Part shown: positions 27,418 through 36,441 of the stretch, piece after piece
How the letters are laid out: each line of letters starts with the position of its first letter
How positions within the stretch are numbered: the stretch's first letter is position 1
NCBI RefSeq assembly: GCF_000155595.1
Contig: NZ_DS989904.1
Coordinates: 1,296,854-1,360,853, forward strand
Source of the DNA: Synechococcus sp. PCC 7335
Lineage (GTDB): Bacteria > Cyanobacteriota > Cyanobacteriia > Phormidesmidales > Phormidesmidaceae
Length of the DNA stretch: 64,000 nt
Direction: 5' to 3'
The notes under the pieces: generated by a model
Databases searched by the model: none
The model's input: only the letters and a program-made list of their open reading frames with translations
What the model was told of the DNA's origin: nothing
Position numbers and translations under genes: made by a program

Positions 27418-27705
27418 GGTAAAATCTCTACAAACGAGTAGTTCTGTACCTACTCTGGCGTATGACAGCCGAGGTCAAACGCGGACTTATGATAGATTAT
27501 TAGAAATGATGCTAAGAAATATTTATAAAAGTCAGCAAATATTAATAAAGATGGCTAGGCACTCCTGTAGATATAAAACGTAGGTCAGTTAGTAACTATA
27601 CAAACACCCAGTTAGTAACTATATAAACATCAGGTTGACTCTTCTCAAGCGTGCCTAAGGAGATCAGCCACATATCCTTGACAATCGCTAAATAAAGCAA
27701 CCCTT
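27418..27705. promoter_or_regulatory. petJ/kaiA divergent region with paired palindromic repeats
   Basis: 288 bp without a gene. The 15-mer CAGTTAGTAACTATA occurs twice (27586-27600, 27609-27623), 23 bp apart start to start, about two DNA turns. Each holds the imperfect dyad AGTTA-G-TAACT. The copies lie about 85-120 bp before the kaiA start. A transcription-factor operator is inferred. Confidence 0.6.
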
Positions 27706-28614
27706 TTGCCTGCACAATTTCTCCTTGGCGTTTTCGTTCCTGCTGCATCTCTGGCTGAACCCCTGCAGCAACTGCTCGCTCAGCAACAATTTGTGGTCAG
27801 TTGGAGTCAGTCTGCCTCGGAGTTTGAAGAGTGGGTTGTCAGCAATCGCCATCGCATTGACTGCTTGATCATTCAATCAGCTGAGGAGTCTCTTCAAGTA
27901 CTATTGCACCTAAAGGAGAAAGATATCTTGCTCCCTGCGGTAGCGTTGTACAGCTCAAAAGCGCCATCCACTCATAGTGAACTATCTGATAGCGCCGTCT
28001 TTTTGCAAGGACAACGAACATATCATCAGGCTGTTGTTGCCTCTGATATTCGCAACCTAGGTGCTGTGGATGACGCAATCTATCAGGCAGTAGATTCTTA
28101 TCTACAGCTGCCTACTGAAGTGAATGCAGACGATTTAGACCAGGTCGCTATAGGCTCAGCTGAATCAGCTGTCTCTCACGATAGAGATAAGCGGTTGTTC
28201 TTGCTGAGTCTACAGCAGCAGCGTCTGACAGAAAAACTAAAGGAAAGGTTAGGCTACGTAGGGGTGTATTACAAGCGCAATCGACAAAACTTTCTACGCC
28301 ACATGAACACGAGAGAGCGTGAAGAATTTGTTGATAAGCTGCGTCAGGACTATCGGCGAATCGTTCTAAATTACTTTGCTGATGATGAATCAATCAATCA
28401 GAAGATAGATGATTTCGTCAACGTTGCTTTCTTTGCAGATATGTCTGTGCCTAAGCTTGTAGAGATACACATGGAGCTAATAGAAGATTTCTCCAAACAG
28501 CTCAAACTTGAAGGGCGTAGTGATGAAGTGCTAATCGACTATCGGTTAACGCTAATTGATGTAATCGCCCACCTGTGCGAAATGTATCGACGCTCTATCC
28601 CACGTGAACCGTAG
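27706..28614 (+). CDS. kaiA: circadian clock protein KaiA
   Basis: KaiA stimulates KaiC autophosphorylation by binding its A-loop. The full-length form (302 residues) has an N-terminal pseudo-receiver domain (about 1-140) and the C-terminal four-helix dimerisation and KaiC-binding domain, with YYKRNRQNFLRH, NVAFFADMSVPKLVEIHMEL and LIDVIAHLCEMYRRSIPRE nearly as in Synechococcus elongatus. No in-frame ATG exists between the upstream stop (27679) and the conserved region; TTG 27706 is the best start. kaiB begins 240 bp downstream with its own repeat-bearing upstream region. Confidence 0.95.
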   Translation: MPAQFLLGVFVPAASLAEPLQQLLAQQQFVVSWSQSASEFEEWVVSNRHRIDCLIIQSAEESLQVLLHLKEKDILLPAVALYSSKAPSTHSELSDSAVFLQGQRTYHQAVVASDIRNLGAVDDAIYQAVDSYLQLPTEVNADDLDQVAIGSAESAVSHDRDKRLFLLSLQQQRLTEKLKERLGYVGVYYKRNRQNFLRHMNTREREEFVDKLRQDYRRIVLNYFADDESINQKIDDFVNVAFFADMSVPKLVEIHMELIEDFSKQLKLEGRSDEVLIDYRLTLIDVIAHLCEMYRRSIPREP

Positions 28615-28854
28615 CGATCGCCTAACCTACCGCACTATAAAATTACACTAAGATTAAAATCACACTTAAGATACTGTCAGAGATAGCTGGTCTTCATTTG
28701 TTCAGCTTGTTCAGCGTCCGAACAATTGATATGTGCATTGATATGTGCTTTTTTATCTTTTGCAACTCTTTTAAAGTTCCCGTTTAAGATAGGGCAATTA
28801 ATACTATTTCCCCAGTGAAATCCACTTCATCACCCACCTCATCTTAGAGACCTC
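28615..28854 (+). promoter_or_regulatory. kaiBC upstream region with two back-to-back tandem doublets
   Basis: 240 bp between kaiA and kaiB. Two exact doublets lie within 51 bp: TTGTTCAGC (28698-28706, 28707-28715) and ATTGATATGTGC (28725-28736, 28737-28748). In S. elongatus kaiBC has its own rhythmic promoter here; that these repeats belong to it is inference. Confidence 0.55.
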
Positions 28855-29166
28855 ATGAGTGCCTCGAAGCCGACTTATATTCTCAAGCTCTATATAGATG
28901 GGAACACACCTAGCTCTAAGAAAGCACTCATGACGTTGAAAACCATTTTGGAAGAAAGCTGCAGCGGTATATATGCCCTAAAGGTGATCGATGTCAAAGA
29001 GAGCCCACAGCTAGCAGAAGAAGACAAGATTATGGCGACACCAACGCTCTCTAAAGTTCTACCGCCACCCGTACGCAAAATCATTGGCGATCTCTCAGAT
29101 CGCAAAAAAGTTTTGATTGGTCTCGATCTTCTCTATGATGAGATCAGTGAACATATACACAACTAA
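28855..29166 (+). CDS. kaiB: circadian clock protein KaiB
   Basis: KaiB binds the KaiC CI ring at night, sequesters KaiA and links to output kinases. The 103-residue thioredoxin-like fold-switching protein matches the family along its length: [18 protein letters not shown], then the [18 protein letters not shown] segment, then the [20 protein letters not shown] segment. ATG 28855 gives the usual N-terminus. kaiC follows after 49 bp, so kaiB and kaiC probably share a transcript. Confidence 0.98.
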   Translation: MSASKPTYILKLYIDGNTPSSKKALMTLKTILEESCSGIYALKVIDVKESPQLAEEDKIMATPTLSKVLPPPVRKIIGDLSDRKKVLIGLDLLYDEISEHIHN

Positions 29167-29215
29167 GGAACTCTATAGGATTTCCCAACACTTCTTTTAA
29201 TATTTCCTGCGAAGA

Positions 29216-30805
29216 ATGTCCCGGTTTAGAAAAACAAATATGAACTCTTCGTATTCATCTTCGTCTTCATCTGATCAAAAGGCACAGACTCGTCTCAAGG
29301 GCGTGCAAAAGATTCGCACTATGATTGAGGGGTTCGATGATATCAGCCACGGTGGATTGCCTGTTGGTCGCTCTACTTTGGTCAGTGGGACTTCTGGAAC
29401 AGGCAAAACGTTGCTAGCTGTCCAGTTTTTGTATCACGGTGTTACCTATTTTAATGAGCCAGGGATATTCGTCACATTCGAAGAGTCTCCAGAAGATATT
29501 GTGACGAATGCCTACAGTTTTGGTTGGGATTTAAAGTCCTTGATCAAGAGCGGTAAGTTGTTCATTTTGGACGCTTGCCCTGATCCTGAAGGGCAGGAGG
29601 TTGTGGGTAACTTTGATCTCTCCGCTTTAATCGAGCGAATTCAGTACGCTATCCGTAAGTACAAGGCAAGGCGAATTTCGATTGATTCGGTGACAGCTGT
29701 ATTTCAGCAGTATGATGCGGCGGAGGTGGTTCGTAGAGAGATCTTTCGGCTGGTAGCGAGGCTGAAGCAAATGAATGTAACTACTCTAATGACGACAGAG
29801 CGAGTGGATGAGTATGGTCCGGTGGCTCGGTTTGGGGTAGAAGAATTTGTCTCGGATAATGTCGTGATCGTGCGTAATGCCCTAGAAGGAGAGCGCAGAC
29901 GGCGAACGGTAGAAATTTTGAAGCTGCGTGGGACAACTCATATGAAGGGAGAGTATCCATTTACGATCACAGATGGCGGGGTCAGTATCTTCCCACTAGG
30001 AGCGATGAGATTGACTCAGCGATCGTCAAATGTGCGGGTGTCTTCCGGGGTGAAAACGCTCGATGAGATGTGCGGCGGCGGCTTTTTTCGCGATTCAATT
30101 ATTCTAGCGACGGGGGCAACGGGTACTGGTAAAACACTGCTAGTCAGCAACTTTTTAGCGAACGCTTGTGAGAATGGTGAGCGCGCGATTTTGTTTGCCT
30201 ATGAAGAGTCTAGATCGCAGCTTGCTAGAAATGCTTCTTCTTGGGGAATTGACTTAGAAGTGCTAGAACGACAAGGGCTGCTGAAAATTATCTGCGCGTA
30301 TCCAGAGTCGGCGGGCTTGGAAGATCATTTGCAGATTATTAAGTCGCAGATTGCGGAGTTTCGTCCGTCTAGAATCGCGATTGATTCGCTCTCGGCCCTA
30401 GATCGCGGCGTGAGTAACAACGCGTTTCGCCAGTTTGTGATTGGGGTAACGGGCTTTGCCAAGCAAGAAGAGATTACGGGCTTTTTTACGAATACGACAG
30501 AGCAGTTTATGGGCTCTCATTCGATTACCGATTCGCACATCTCTACGATCACAGACACGATCTTGATGCTGCAATACGTAGAGGTTCGTGGCGAGATGTC
30601 AAGGGCAATCAATGTCTTCAAGATGCGCGGATCCTGGCACGATAAAGCCATCCGTGAATATATCATCAATGAAGATGGTCCGCAGATTCAAGAGTCATTC
30701 CGTAATCTAGAAGGCATTATTAGTGGCTCGGCCCGCCGAATTCCTTCTAGGGAAAAGAACGAGCTGGCAAGGATTGTCAGTGCCGTTCGCAGCGATGATG
30801 ACTAG
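29216..30805 (+). CDS. kaiC: circadian clock ATPase/autokinase KaiC
   Basis: KaiC is the hexameric core of the clock, with two RecA-like domains. CI has Walker A GTSGTGKTL and the FEES catalytic glutamates; CII has Walker A GATGTGKTL and YEES. The autophosphorylation pair lies in SITDSHISTITDTI; by alignment to S. elongatus S431/T432 with a 12-residue longer N-terminus they are about S443/T444. The C-terminal A-loop region and tail (AIREYIINEDGPQIQESF) are present. The first ~30 residues are Ser-rich and specific to this protein. The ribosome-binding site is weak. Confidence 0.98.
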   Translation: MSRFRKTNMNSSYSSSSSSDQKAQTRLKGVQKIRTMIEGFDDISHGGLPVGRSTLVSGTSGTGKTLLAVQFLYHGVTYFNEPGIFVTFEESPEDIVTNAYSFGWDLKSLIKSGKLFILDACPDPEGQEVVGNFDLSALIERIQYAIRKYKARRISIDSVTAVFQQYDAAEVVRREIFRLVARLKQMNVTTLMTTERVDEYGPVARFGVEEFVSDNVVIVRNALEGERRRRTVEILKLRGTTHMKGEYPFTITDGGVSIFPLGAMRLTQRSSNVRVSSGVKTLDEMCGGGFFRDSIILATGATGTGKTLLVSNFLANACENGERAILFAYEESRSQLARNASSWGIDLEVLERQGLLKIICAYPESAGLEDHLQIIKSQIAEFRPSRIAIDSLSALDRGVSNNAFRQFVIGVTGFAKQEEITGFFTNTTEQFMGSHSITDSHISTITDTILMLQYVEVRGEMSRAINVFKMRGSWHDKAIREYIINEDGPQIQESFRNLEGIISGSARRIPSREKNELARIVSAVRSDDD

Positions 30806-30855
30806 CAGCGGACTAACAACGACTGGAAAAGGACGACTAAAACGAACGGAGTCGA

Positions 30856-30929
30856 CGAACATGGAGGGATTCGAACCCCCGACCCTCAGAACCGGAATCT
30901 GATGCTCTATCCAACTGAGCTACATGTCC
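30856..30929 (-). tRNA. tRNA-Arg (anticodon CCG)
   Basis: 74 nt. The acceptor arm GGACATG pairs with CATGTTC (one G-U). The D arm is GCTC/GAGC, the anticodon arm TCAGA/TCTGA with loop TTCCGGT (anticodon CCG, reading CGG), and the T arm GGGGG-TTCGAAT-CCCTC. Discriminator G; CCA is not encoded. Confidence 0.96.
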
Positions 30930-31118
30930 ATAGGGATAAGCCTGAGCAAACCCCTAAGGCTAAATTCTAGCACCTCTTCTCCAGCCAAAACGACAAGCCT
31001 CCCTAAAAACGCGGCCAAGTAGTTACTGACTGTTACTAACAATACGTTCTCCTGCGGCTGAATGATTTAATGAAAAGCATACTTTAGGGGGTCTGCTACC
31101 AAGCGGTGAGTGAGGGTC

Positions 31119-32213
31119 ATGAGACGTAGACGCATATTGGGCTATGGTGCTAGTACTGTAGGAACGGCTGCTCTAGCTGCCTGCACTCAGCAGCAGGGTG
31201 GAGGGGCTGTTAGTGGCGATCTGCCTCGGGTGCAGTGGCGGATGGCGACAAGCTGGCCGCAGTCTTTGGATACAATCTATGGCGGTGCGCAGACAGTATG
31301 CGATCGCGTCTCTGCGCTGACTGATGGCCGTTTCACCATAGATCCGTTTGCGGCTGGTGAAATTGTTCCTGGTTTGCAAGTCCTCGATGCGGTTCAAGAA
31401 GGGACTGTAGAATGTGGACATAGCGCGGCCTATTACTATGTGGGTAAAAACGAGGCCTTAGCTTTTGGCACGACAGTTCCCTTTGGGCTAAACGCACAGC
31501 AGCAAAATGCCTGGTTCTACCACGGGGGGGGATTAGACAAAATTAACGAGCTGTATGCCGACTTCAATGTAATTAGCTTTCCTGCGGGCAACACAGGGGT
31601 GCAAATGGGCGGCTGGTTTAAAAACAACGTCCAAACCATCAGTGACCTGAACGGGCTGAAAATGCGGATTCCTGGATTCGGCGGTAAGGTAATGGCTGAG
31701 CTAGGTGTGAACGTACAGGTGTTACCTGGTGGTGAGATTTTTCTGGCTTTAGAACGGGGCGCAATTGACGCAGCTGAATTTGTCGGTCCCTATGATGACG
31801 AAAAGTTGGGACTGAACGAAGCGGCGACTTACTACTATTACCCTGGTTGGTGGGAACCTGGAGCAACGTTAGATACGACAGTCAACTTGGATGCTTGGAA
31901 TACGCTACCTGCTGAGTATCAAGAGGTCTTTAAGACAGCTGCCTACGAATCGAACATCAACATGCTAGCCAAATATGATGCGCTCAACGGCGCTGCATTA
32001 GAGAGTTTGGTTGCTAAAGGAGCACAGTTAACTCCCTACAGCGATGAGATCTTGACAGCAGCTAGTGAAGCCTCTACCGCGCTATTAGAAGAAAGCGCTA
32101 GTAACGATGCTACTTTCAAAGACGTGTACGATAGTTGGAGCCAGTTCCGCGATTCTGTTCGAGGTTGGAACAAAGTCAATGAGCTAGGCTTTGCTCAGTT
32201 CGTAAACAAGTAA
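31119..32213 (+). CDS. TRAP transporter solute-binding protein, DctP family
   Basis: An extracytoplasmic solute receptor delivering a carboxylate to a TRAP permease. ATG 31119 has GTGAGGG upstream and gives [22 protein letters not shown], a twin-arginine-type leader with a lipobox-like LAAC. The mature part follows the DctP pattern: [19 protein letters not shown], the [17 protein letters not shown] segment and the [21 protein letters not shown] region. Similarity is closest in my memory to the TakP/GtrC group (2-oxoacids or glutamate), but the ligand is inferred. The permease genes dctQM lie on the opposite strand beyond a MarR gene. Confidence 0.92.
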   Translation: MRRRRILGYGASTVGTAALAACTQQQGGGAVSGDLPRVQWRMATSWPQSLDTIYGGAQTVCDRVSALTDGRFTIDPFAAGEIVPGLQVLDAVQEGTVECGHSAAYYYVGKNEALAFGTTVPFGLNAQQQNAWFYHGGGLDKINELYADFNVISFPAGNTGVQMGGWFKNNVQTISDLNGLKMRIPGFGGKVMAELGVNVQVLPGGEIFLALERGAIDAAEFVGPYDDEKLGLNEAATYYYYPGWWEPGATLDTTVNLDAWNTLPAEYQEVFKTAAYESNINMLAKYDALNGAALESLVAKGAQLTPYSDEILTAASEASTALLEESASNDATFKDVYDSWSQFRDSVRGWNKVNELGFAQFVNK

Positions 32214-32318
32214 CGACCAGTAACGGTACAGCATTTCCTGAGTTGCTTGAGGTTAACTCTGTTGATAGTTTGACAATGTTGTCACTAAAGCTAGCAGAGT
32301 GGCAAGATCCAGGCTATT

Positions 32319-32906
32319 TCACAAATAAAAATCGTCTGCTGATAGAGGGACTTCTCTATCTTGTCTCTCCGTCTGCGAACTTTGGGTAGGCGCTGTGTCA
32401 AGGGCAAGCATGTCGAGGATATTCTGATCGTTTCTAGAACTGAGCACGCTTTGTTGCAACGTATTCCAAATAGGCGCGACAGCAAGCAGGAGCTGACGTC
32501 CTTTTGGAGTCACGCTTAGTAGCTGGGTCCGGCTGTCCTTGCCAGAAGCGATCTGCAGCCAGTTCTTTTTCGCCATCCGATCGATAGTGCGGCTGACGGT
32601 GGATTTTTCCATGCCGAGAGCTTGTCCAAGCTGGCCCGGCTGAATCTGTTTTTCACTGACGATAACAGCAAGAATGTTGAGTTGATTGATCGTTAGCCCG
32701 TAGGGTCTTAGCGCTTCGTCGTAGAGCCGAGTAAGGGTGCGGTTGACTTGTCTAAGTCTTCTTGCAACACAATCGTGAGACATCTGCTGGGCGATTTCTC
32801 TGACTGTTTTCTTGGCTGTTTCTGCGGTAGGGTCAAGGGTCATATCTTCAACCGTATTGATAGAAACATCACTGGCACCTGTGAATGTAGAAACCATCGT
32901 AACCAT
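32319..32906 (-). CDS. MarR-family transcriptional regulator
   Basis: 195 residues with a winged-helix MarR domain (about 50-165): LTRLYDEALRPYGLTINQLNIL, the recognition-helix region GQALGMEKSTVSRTIDRM, and the wing GKDSRTQLLSVTPKGRQLL. The first ~30 residues are a nonconserved leader. It sits between dctP (convergent) and dctQM (same strand, about 190 bp beyond its start), so control of this TRAP system or of itself is plausible but not shown. Confidence 0.92.
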   Translation of the reverse strand: MVTMVSTFTGASDVSINTVEDMTLDPTAETAKKTVREIAQQMSHDCVARRLRQVNRTLTRLYDEALRPYGLTINQLNILAVIVSEKQIQPGQLGQALGMEKSTVSRTIDRMAKKNWLQIASGKDSRTQLLSVTPKGRQLLLAVAPIWNTLQQSVLSSRNDQNILDMLALDTAPTQSSQTERQDREVPLSADDFYL

Positions 32907-33097
32907 CGGTTGAAAGCCAGTAGATACGGCGGTTTGTCAGCTGTTCGGTTGAATATACAACCTGGAGGCTATTTTGACTAGGGAAGAATGCTCGTTGACT
33001 AGATATCTGACTACTAAACTGGGTGCTGGAAGTGCAGATCTGTTGGATATGTGTCTATCAGTGATGAACTAGTCAGGGGCAGAGCTACTATACAAAG

Positions 33098-34429
33098 CTA
33101 TTGACTGAGAGAGGGTAGCCAACTCACGAGCTGTGGAAAGGCAATGATAGCGACTAGCACCAGTAGCTGAAGAATAATGAAAGGAACAACACCGCGATAG
33201 ATATTATTCGTGGTTATTTCTTTTGGAGCGATCCCACGTAGGTAAAATAGTGCAAATCCAAAAGGCGGTGTAAGGAAGGAGGTTTGCATATTCGCACCAA
33301 TAATCACCCCGTACCATACTAGATCGATGCCAAGCTGCTGGGCGATTGGCGCGAACAGCGGCACCACGATAAAGGCAATCTCAAAGAAGTCAATAAAGAA
33401 GCCAAGAATAAAGATTGTTGCCATGCTGACAATCAAAAAACCGATGTTGCCACCTGGTAGATTGATCAGAACATCGGCGATTAGTCGGTCTCCGCGTAAA
33501 CCTCTAAACACCAGACTAAACGCAGTCGATCCCAACAGGATAAAGATAACCATGCTGGTAGTCCGAAGGGTTTGATCACAGACTTCTCTGATTCCTTTTA
33601 ACCGGAGCTGACCTTTCGCAGCGGCTAAGATCATTGCGCCAAAACAGCCCAATGCGCCTGCTTCAGTAGGGGTCGCAACGCCAAAGAAGATACTACCGAG
33701 TACAAGTAAGATTAGAGCTAACGGTGGCACCATTACTTTGATGATTTTGGAGACAAGGGCCCGACCACGAATGTCAATAAGTGCCACAGGTAGCGCGGGC
33801 GCCAGATTCGGGCGGATGAAGGCGATCGCCAAGACATGCACAACAAACGCGCCTGCCATCATCAATCCTGGAATGACCGATCCTAGAAACAAATCTCCAA
33901 CCGAAATTCCTAGCTGGTCAGCTAGAACCACTAGAACAATACTAGGCGGAATAATTTGACCTAATGTTCCAGAGGCTGCAATCACACCGCTAGCGAGGTC
34001 TTTGTTGTATCCGTAGCGCAACATTGTTGGTAAAGAGATCAGTCCCATCGTCACCACAGTAGCTGCGACCACGCCTGTTGTAGCCGCTAGCAGCGCACCA
34101 ACGACGACAACGGCTACGGCTAGGCCGCCACGGATTCGACCAAATAGCGCCCCCATTGTTTCTAGCAAATCTTCTGCTATGCCAGATTTTTCAAGCATTC
34201 CACCCATAAAGATGAAGTAGGGAATTGCGAGCAGCGTAAAGTTGTTCATGATGCCAAAGATTCTCTGTGGCATGGCCGTCAGAAAAATGGGATCAAACAC
34301 GCCTAGCACAATGCCGATAATGCCAAAGAGGATGGCTACGCCCCCCAGCGAAAAAGCGACTGGATAGCCAAGGGAGAGAAGCGCAAGTGCGCCTGCAAAC
34401 ATAGCTGGCCCAAGCCAGTCAGTAATCAT
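33098..34429 (-). CDS. dctM: TRAP transporter large permease, DctM family
   Basis: The 12-segment membrane subunit that moves the solute using a sodium gradient. The 443-residue length, the N-terminal LALLSLGYPVAFSLGGVA and the central VVAATVVTMGLISLPTMLRYGYNKDLASGVIAASGTLGQIIPPS-like region (seen as GVIAASGTLGQIIPPSIV) are typical. Its ATG overlaps the dctQ stop (ATGA), indicating coupled translation. The substrate follows the DctP receptor and is unknown. Confidence 0.95.
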   Translation of the reverse strand: MITDWLGPAMFAGALALLSLGYPVAFSLGGVAILFGIIGIVLGVFDPIFLTAMPQRIFGIMNNFTLLAIPYFIFMGGMLEKSGIAEDLLETMGALFGRIRGGLAVAVVVVGALLAATTGVVAATVVTMGLISLPTMLRYGYNKDLASGVIAASGTLGQIIPPSIVLVVLADQLGISVGDLFLGSVIPGLMMAGAFVVHVLAIAFIRPNLAPALPVALIDIRGRALVSKIIKVMVPPLALILLVLGSIFFGVATPTEAGALGCFGAMILAAAKGQLRLKGIREVCDQTLRTTSMVIFILLGSTAFSLVFRGLRGDRLIADVLINLPGGNIGFLIVSMATIFILGFFIDFFEIAFIVVPLFAPIAQQLGIDLVWYGVIIGANMQTSFLTPPFGFALFYLRGIAPKEITTNNIYRGVVPFIILQLLVLVAIIAFPQLVSWLPSLSQ

Positions 34430-35016
34430 CGATTCTCTCCACTAGACGGCTGCTCTTCTGTTGTTTGTTCTTCTAACCGCTGCTTTAATATGGGTTCTAT
34501 GGAAGGATTCTGAATGATGGCCCAGTTTTTAATTGCTTCAGAGATGCCTTGTAGTATGAGTAGAACAAAGCAAACGAGAATCATCGTTTTGATTGGGTAG
34601 CGCAGCAGGCCGCCTGGATCAGGCGAGGTTTCGCGGACCGCCCAGGATTTAGAGACTGCGCCCCAGGAAAAGTAGAGAACTAGTATGGAGAAGGGGATAA
34701 GAAAGAAGAGAGTGCCGATCAGATCGGCGATCGCCTTCTGCTTTCGATTGAACCGCGCATAAAATACGTCAACCCGCACATGCTCATTATGCTGCAAGGT
34801 ATAAGCCGCGCCTAGCAAAAAGACTAGATCAAACAGATACCACTGCGTTTCGATTAGGCCGTTGGAACTGAGATTTTGCCCAATAGCATTACCCACATAG
34901 CGGCCTAGTACGTTCCACACACCAACACCAATCATCACTAGCACCAGCCAATAGGTGAGCCTGCCAATAGCGTTAATAAAACGGTCGATTCTGTGAGCAA
35001 CCTGAAGAAGAGACAC
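34426..35016 (-). CDS. dctQ: TRAP transporter small permease, DctQ family
   Basis: 196 residues with four membrane helices; the motif QWYLFDLVFLLGAAYTLQHNEHVRVDVFY is the DctQ hallmark (seen as YTLQHNEHVRVDVFYARF). DctQ is the small subunit that complexes with DctM. It is the first gene of the two-gene permease unit and overlaps dctM by 4 bp. The acidic Glu/Gln-rich C-terminal tail is cytoplasmic. Confidence 0.93.
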   Translation of the reverse strand: MSLLQVAHRIDRFINAIGRLTYWLVLVMIGVGVWNVLGRYVGNAIGQNLSSNGLIETQWYLFDLVFLLGAAYTLQHNEHVRVDVFYARFNRKQKAIADLIGTLFFLIPFSILVLYFSWGAVSKSWAVRETSPDPGGLLRYPIKTMILVCFVLLILQGISEAIKNWAIIQNPSIEPILKQRLEEQTTEEQPSSGENR

Positions 35017-35279
35017 GGCTTTTTACCTATCTATTTTCCAATGTAGGTGGTATCTGGGATTACAGACAGTATCTTACCGCGTTGCTAGTCCGCGTCCTAA
35101 GCTTTGTTCACTTAGCTTGTAATACTTGTAACTGGTAGAACCATTACTTACAGCAGGCTAAGAGACGCGCAAACGCCGAATGTAATCCGACGCTTGCCTA
35201 TAACTACGCTGATCAGACTAAGTAAGCATTCATCCTCGTTTTGCAATATCTTCTATCTACTTCTCTCTATAAAAGAACC

Positions 35280-35321
35280 AAAAAAATGCACTAAACCGCA
35301 TTAGACGCAGTTCAGTGCATT
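35280..35321 (-). terminator. rho-independent terminator of the YsnF-like gene
   Basis: On the minus strand AATGCACT and AGTGCATT (35285-35292 and 35314-35321 on plus) form the outer stem, with AAC/GTT and GC/GC inner pairs. Seven consecutive Ts close it. Confidence 0.8.
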
Positions 35322-35399
35322 CATGTAATAAGTTTTCGACTGTAGGCCGACTCTATCTACAAAGTAAAGCCTACAAAGAAAGGTGCTTAATCTTGTAAC

Positions 35400-36383
35400 T
35401 TAGCTTTCGCGAATGACCGTATCATCGTTTGAGCTAACCTCCAACTCCTCACGGCGCAGTGTCTCCTCCGCAGTAACCGTTTCTCGAGTGGTCTCCTTGC
35501 GAACGTTAACTTCTTCTGCTACGACAGCCTCCTTACGGATATCTGCAGACTCTTCATACACTTCCACGCGGGCTACCTCACCCGACTGAAAGGCATCCGC
35601 GGTGGGGGTAACTGCCGCCGTTGTTCCCGGCGCTGTACGCTCGATGACGACCCTTTCTTTCTCAACTGGTACCGATACTTCAGTCGTATCGGAGACCACC
35701 CGTTTGCCAACAGAGACGTTTCCAGTGCGTACCCTATCCTTATTCACCTTTAAGCGCTCTTCGTAAAGCTTAAGGTTGTCCGCATTATCCAATGCGGAGC
35801 CTTGAGAGCCATAGATTTCAAACTCTTCTACGTTGTGGCGCTTCATAATTGCTTCGGCGCTAGCAATATCAGCCGCAACAGAATTCACCATGACCAAATA
35901 TTCACCGGAGGCAACTCTGTCATTGTAGACGCGGGCTCTTTCTTCAGGAATGCCTAGACCAATAAGGGCACCTACTAGACCGCCAGCCGCCGCACCGATA
36001 GCACCACCTGCTAATGTAGTTGCGATCGCAGTCGCCTCAGCACCCGCTAATAAGATAGGACCGATACCTGGAATCGCCAATGCGCCTAGCCCTACTAGTA
36101 GCCCGCCAACGCCGCCAATAGCACCGCCTGTGAGCGCACCTGTAGCTGCACCATCGTCTGCGTGGTTCCCTACTTCCTCTGTCTCTTTGACGCCTGTCTC
36201 GATTCCAGATACCTCATCGGCGTCTCTAGCAACAACCGAAACACGCTCCATGTTCAAGCCTGCTTCATCAAGGTCACGGATGACACGCTCTGCTTCGGCA
36301 CGAGTTTTGAACACACCGACGGCGCGTTGATACTGGCCCGTTGTAGCCTGAGGTGTAGGTTGGTTGGTATTTTGAATGACCAT
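35400..36383 (-). CDS. stress protein with general-stress-17M-like and YsnF/AvaK (DUF2382) domains
   Basis: Residues ~20-75 (AVGVFKTRAEAERVIRDLDEAGLNMERVSVVARD) form the YflT/GSP17M-like ferredoxin-like domain. A Gly/Ala-rich double hydrophobic segment follows (about 80-145, GGAIGGVGGLLVGLGALAIPG), likely membrane-interacting. The second half (about 205-325) is the DUF2382 domain, with LKLYEERLKVNKDRVRTG and repeated Arg/Glu/Val beta-strands. Related proteins are stress-induced, including akinete protein AvaK in Anabaena. 327 residues. The BON lipoprotein gene lies 58 bp upstream on the same strand. Confidence 0.88.
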   Translation of the reverse strand: MVIQNTNQPTPQATTGQYQRAVGVFKTRAEAERVIRDLDEAGLNMERVSVVARDADEVSGIETGVKETEEVGNHADDGAATGALTGGAIGGVGGLLVGLGALAIPGIGPILLAGAEATAIATTLAGGAIGAAAGGLVGALIGLGIPEERARVYNDRVASGEYLVMVNSVAADIASAEAIMKRHNVEEFEIYGSQGSALDNADNLKLYEERLKVNKDRVRTGNVSVGKRVVSDTTEVSVPVEKERVVIERTAPGTTAAVTPTADAFQSGEVARVEVYEESADIRKEAVVAEEVNVRKETTRETVTAEETLRREELEVSSNDDTVIRES

Positions 36384-36441
36384 TTAGATTTCTCCTTACT
36401 TACTGCTTTTTCTTTCTTTTATGCACCCTTTAGGAGCTACG

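Noticed and set aside
27586-28748. Repeats around kaiA as a CRISPR array
   Set aside because: Units are only 9-15 bp, in two copies, with no regular spacers and no cas genes in the window.
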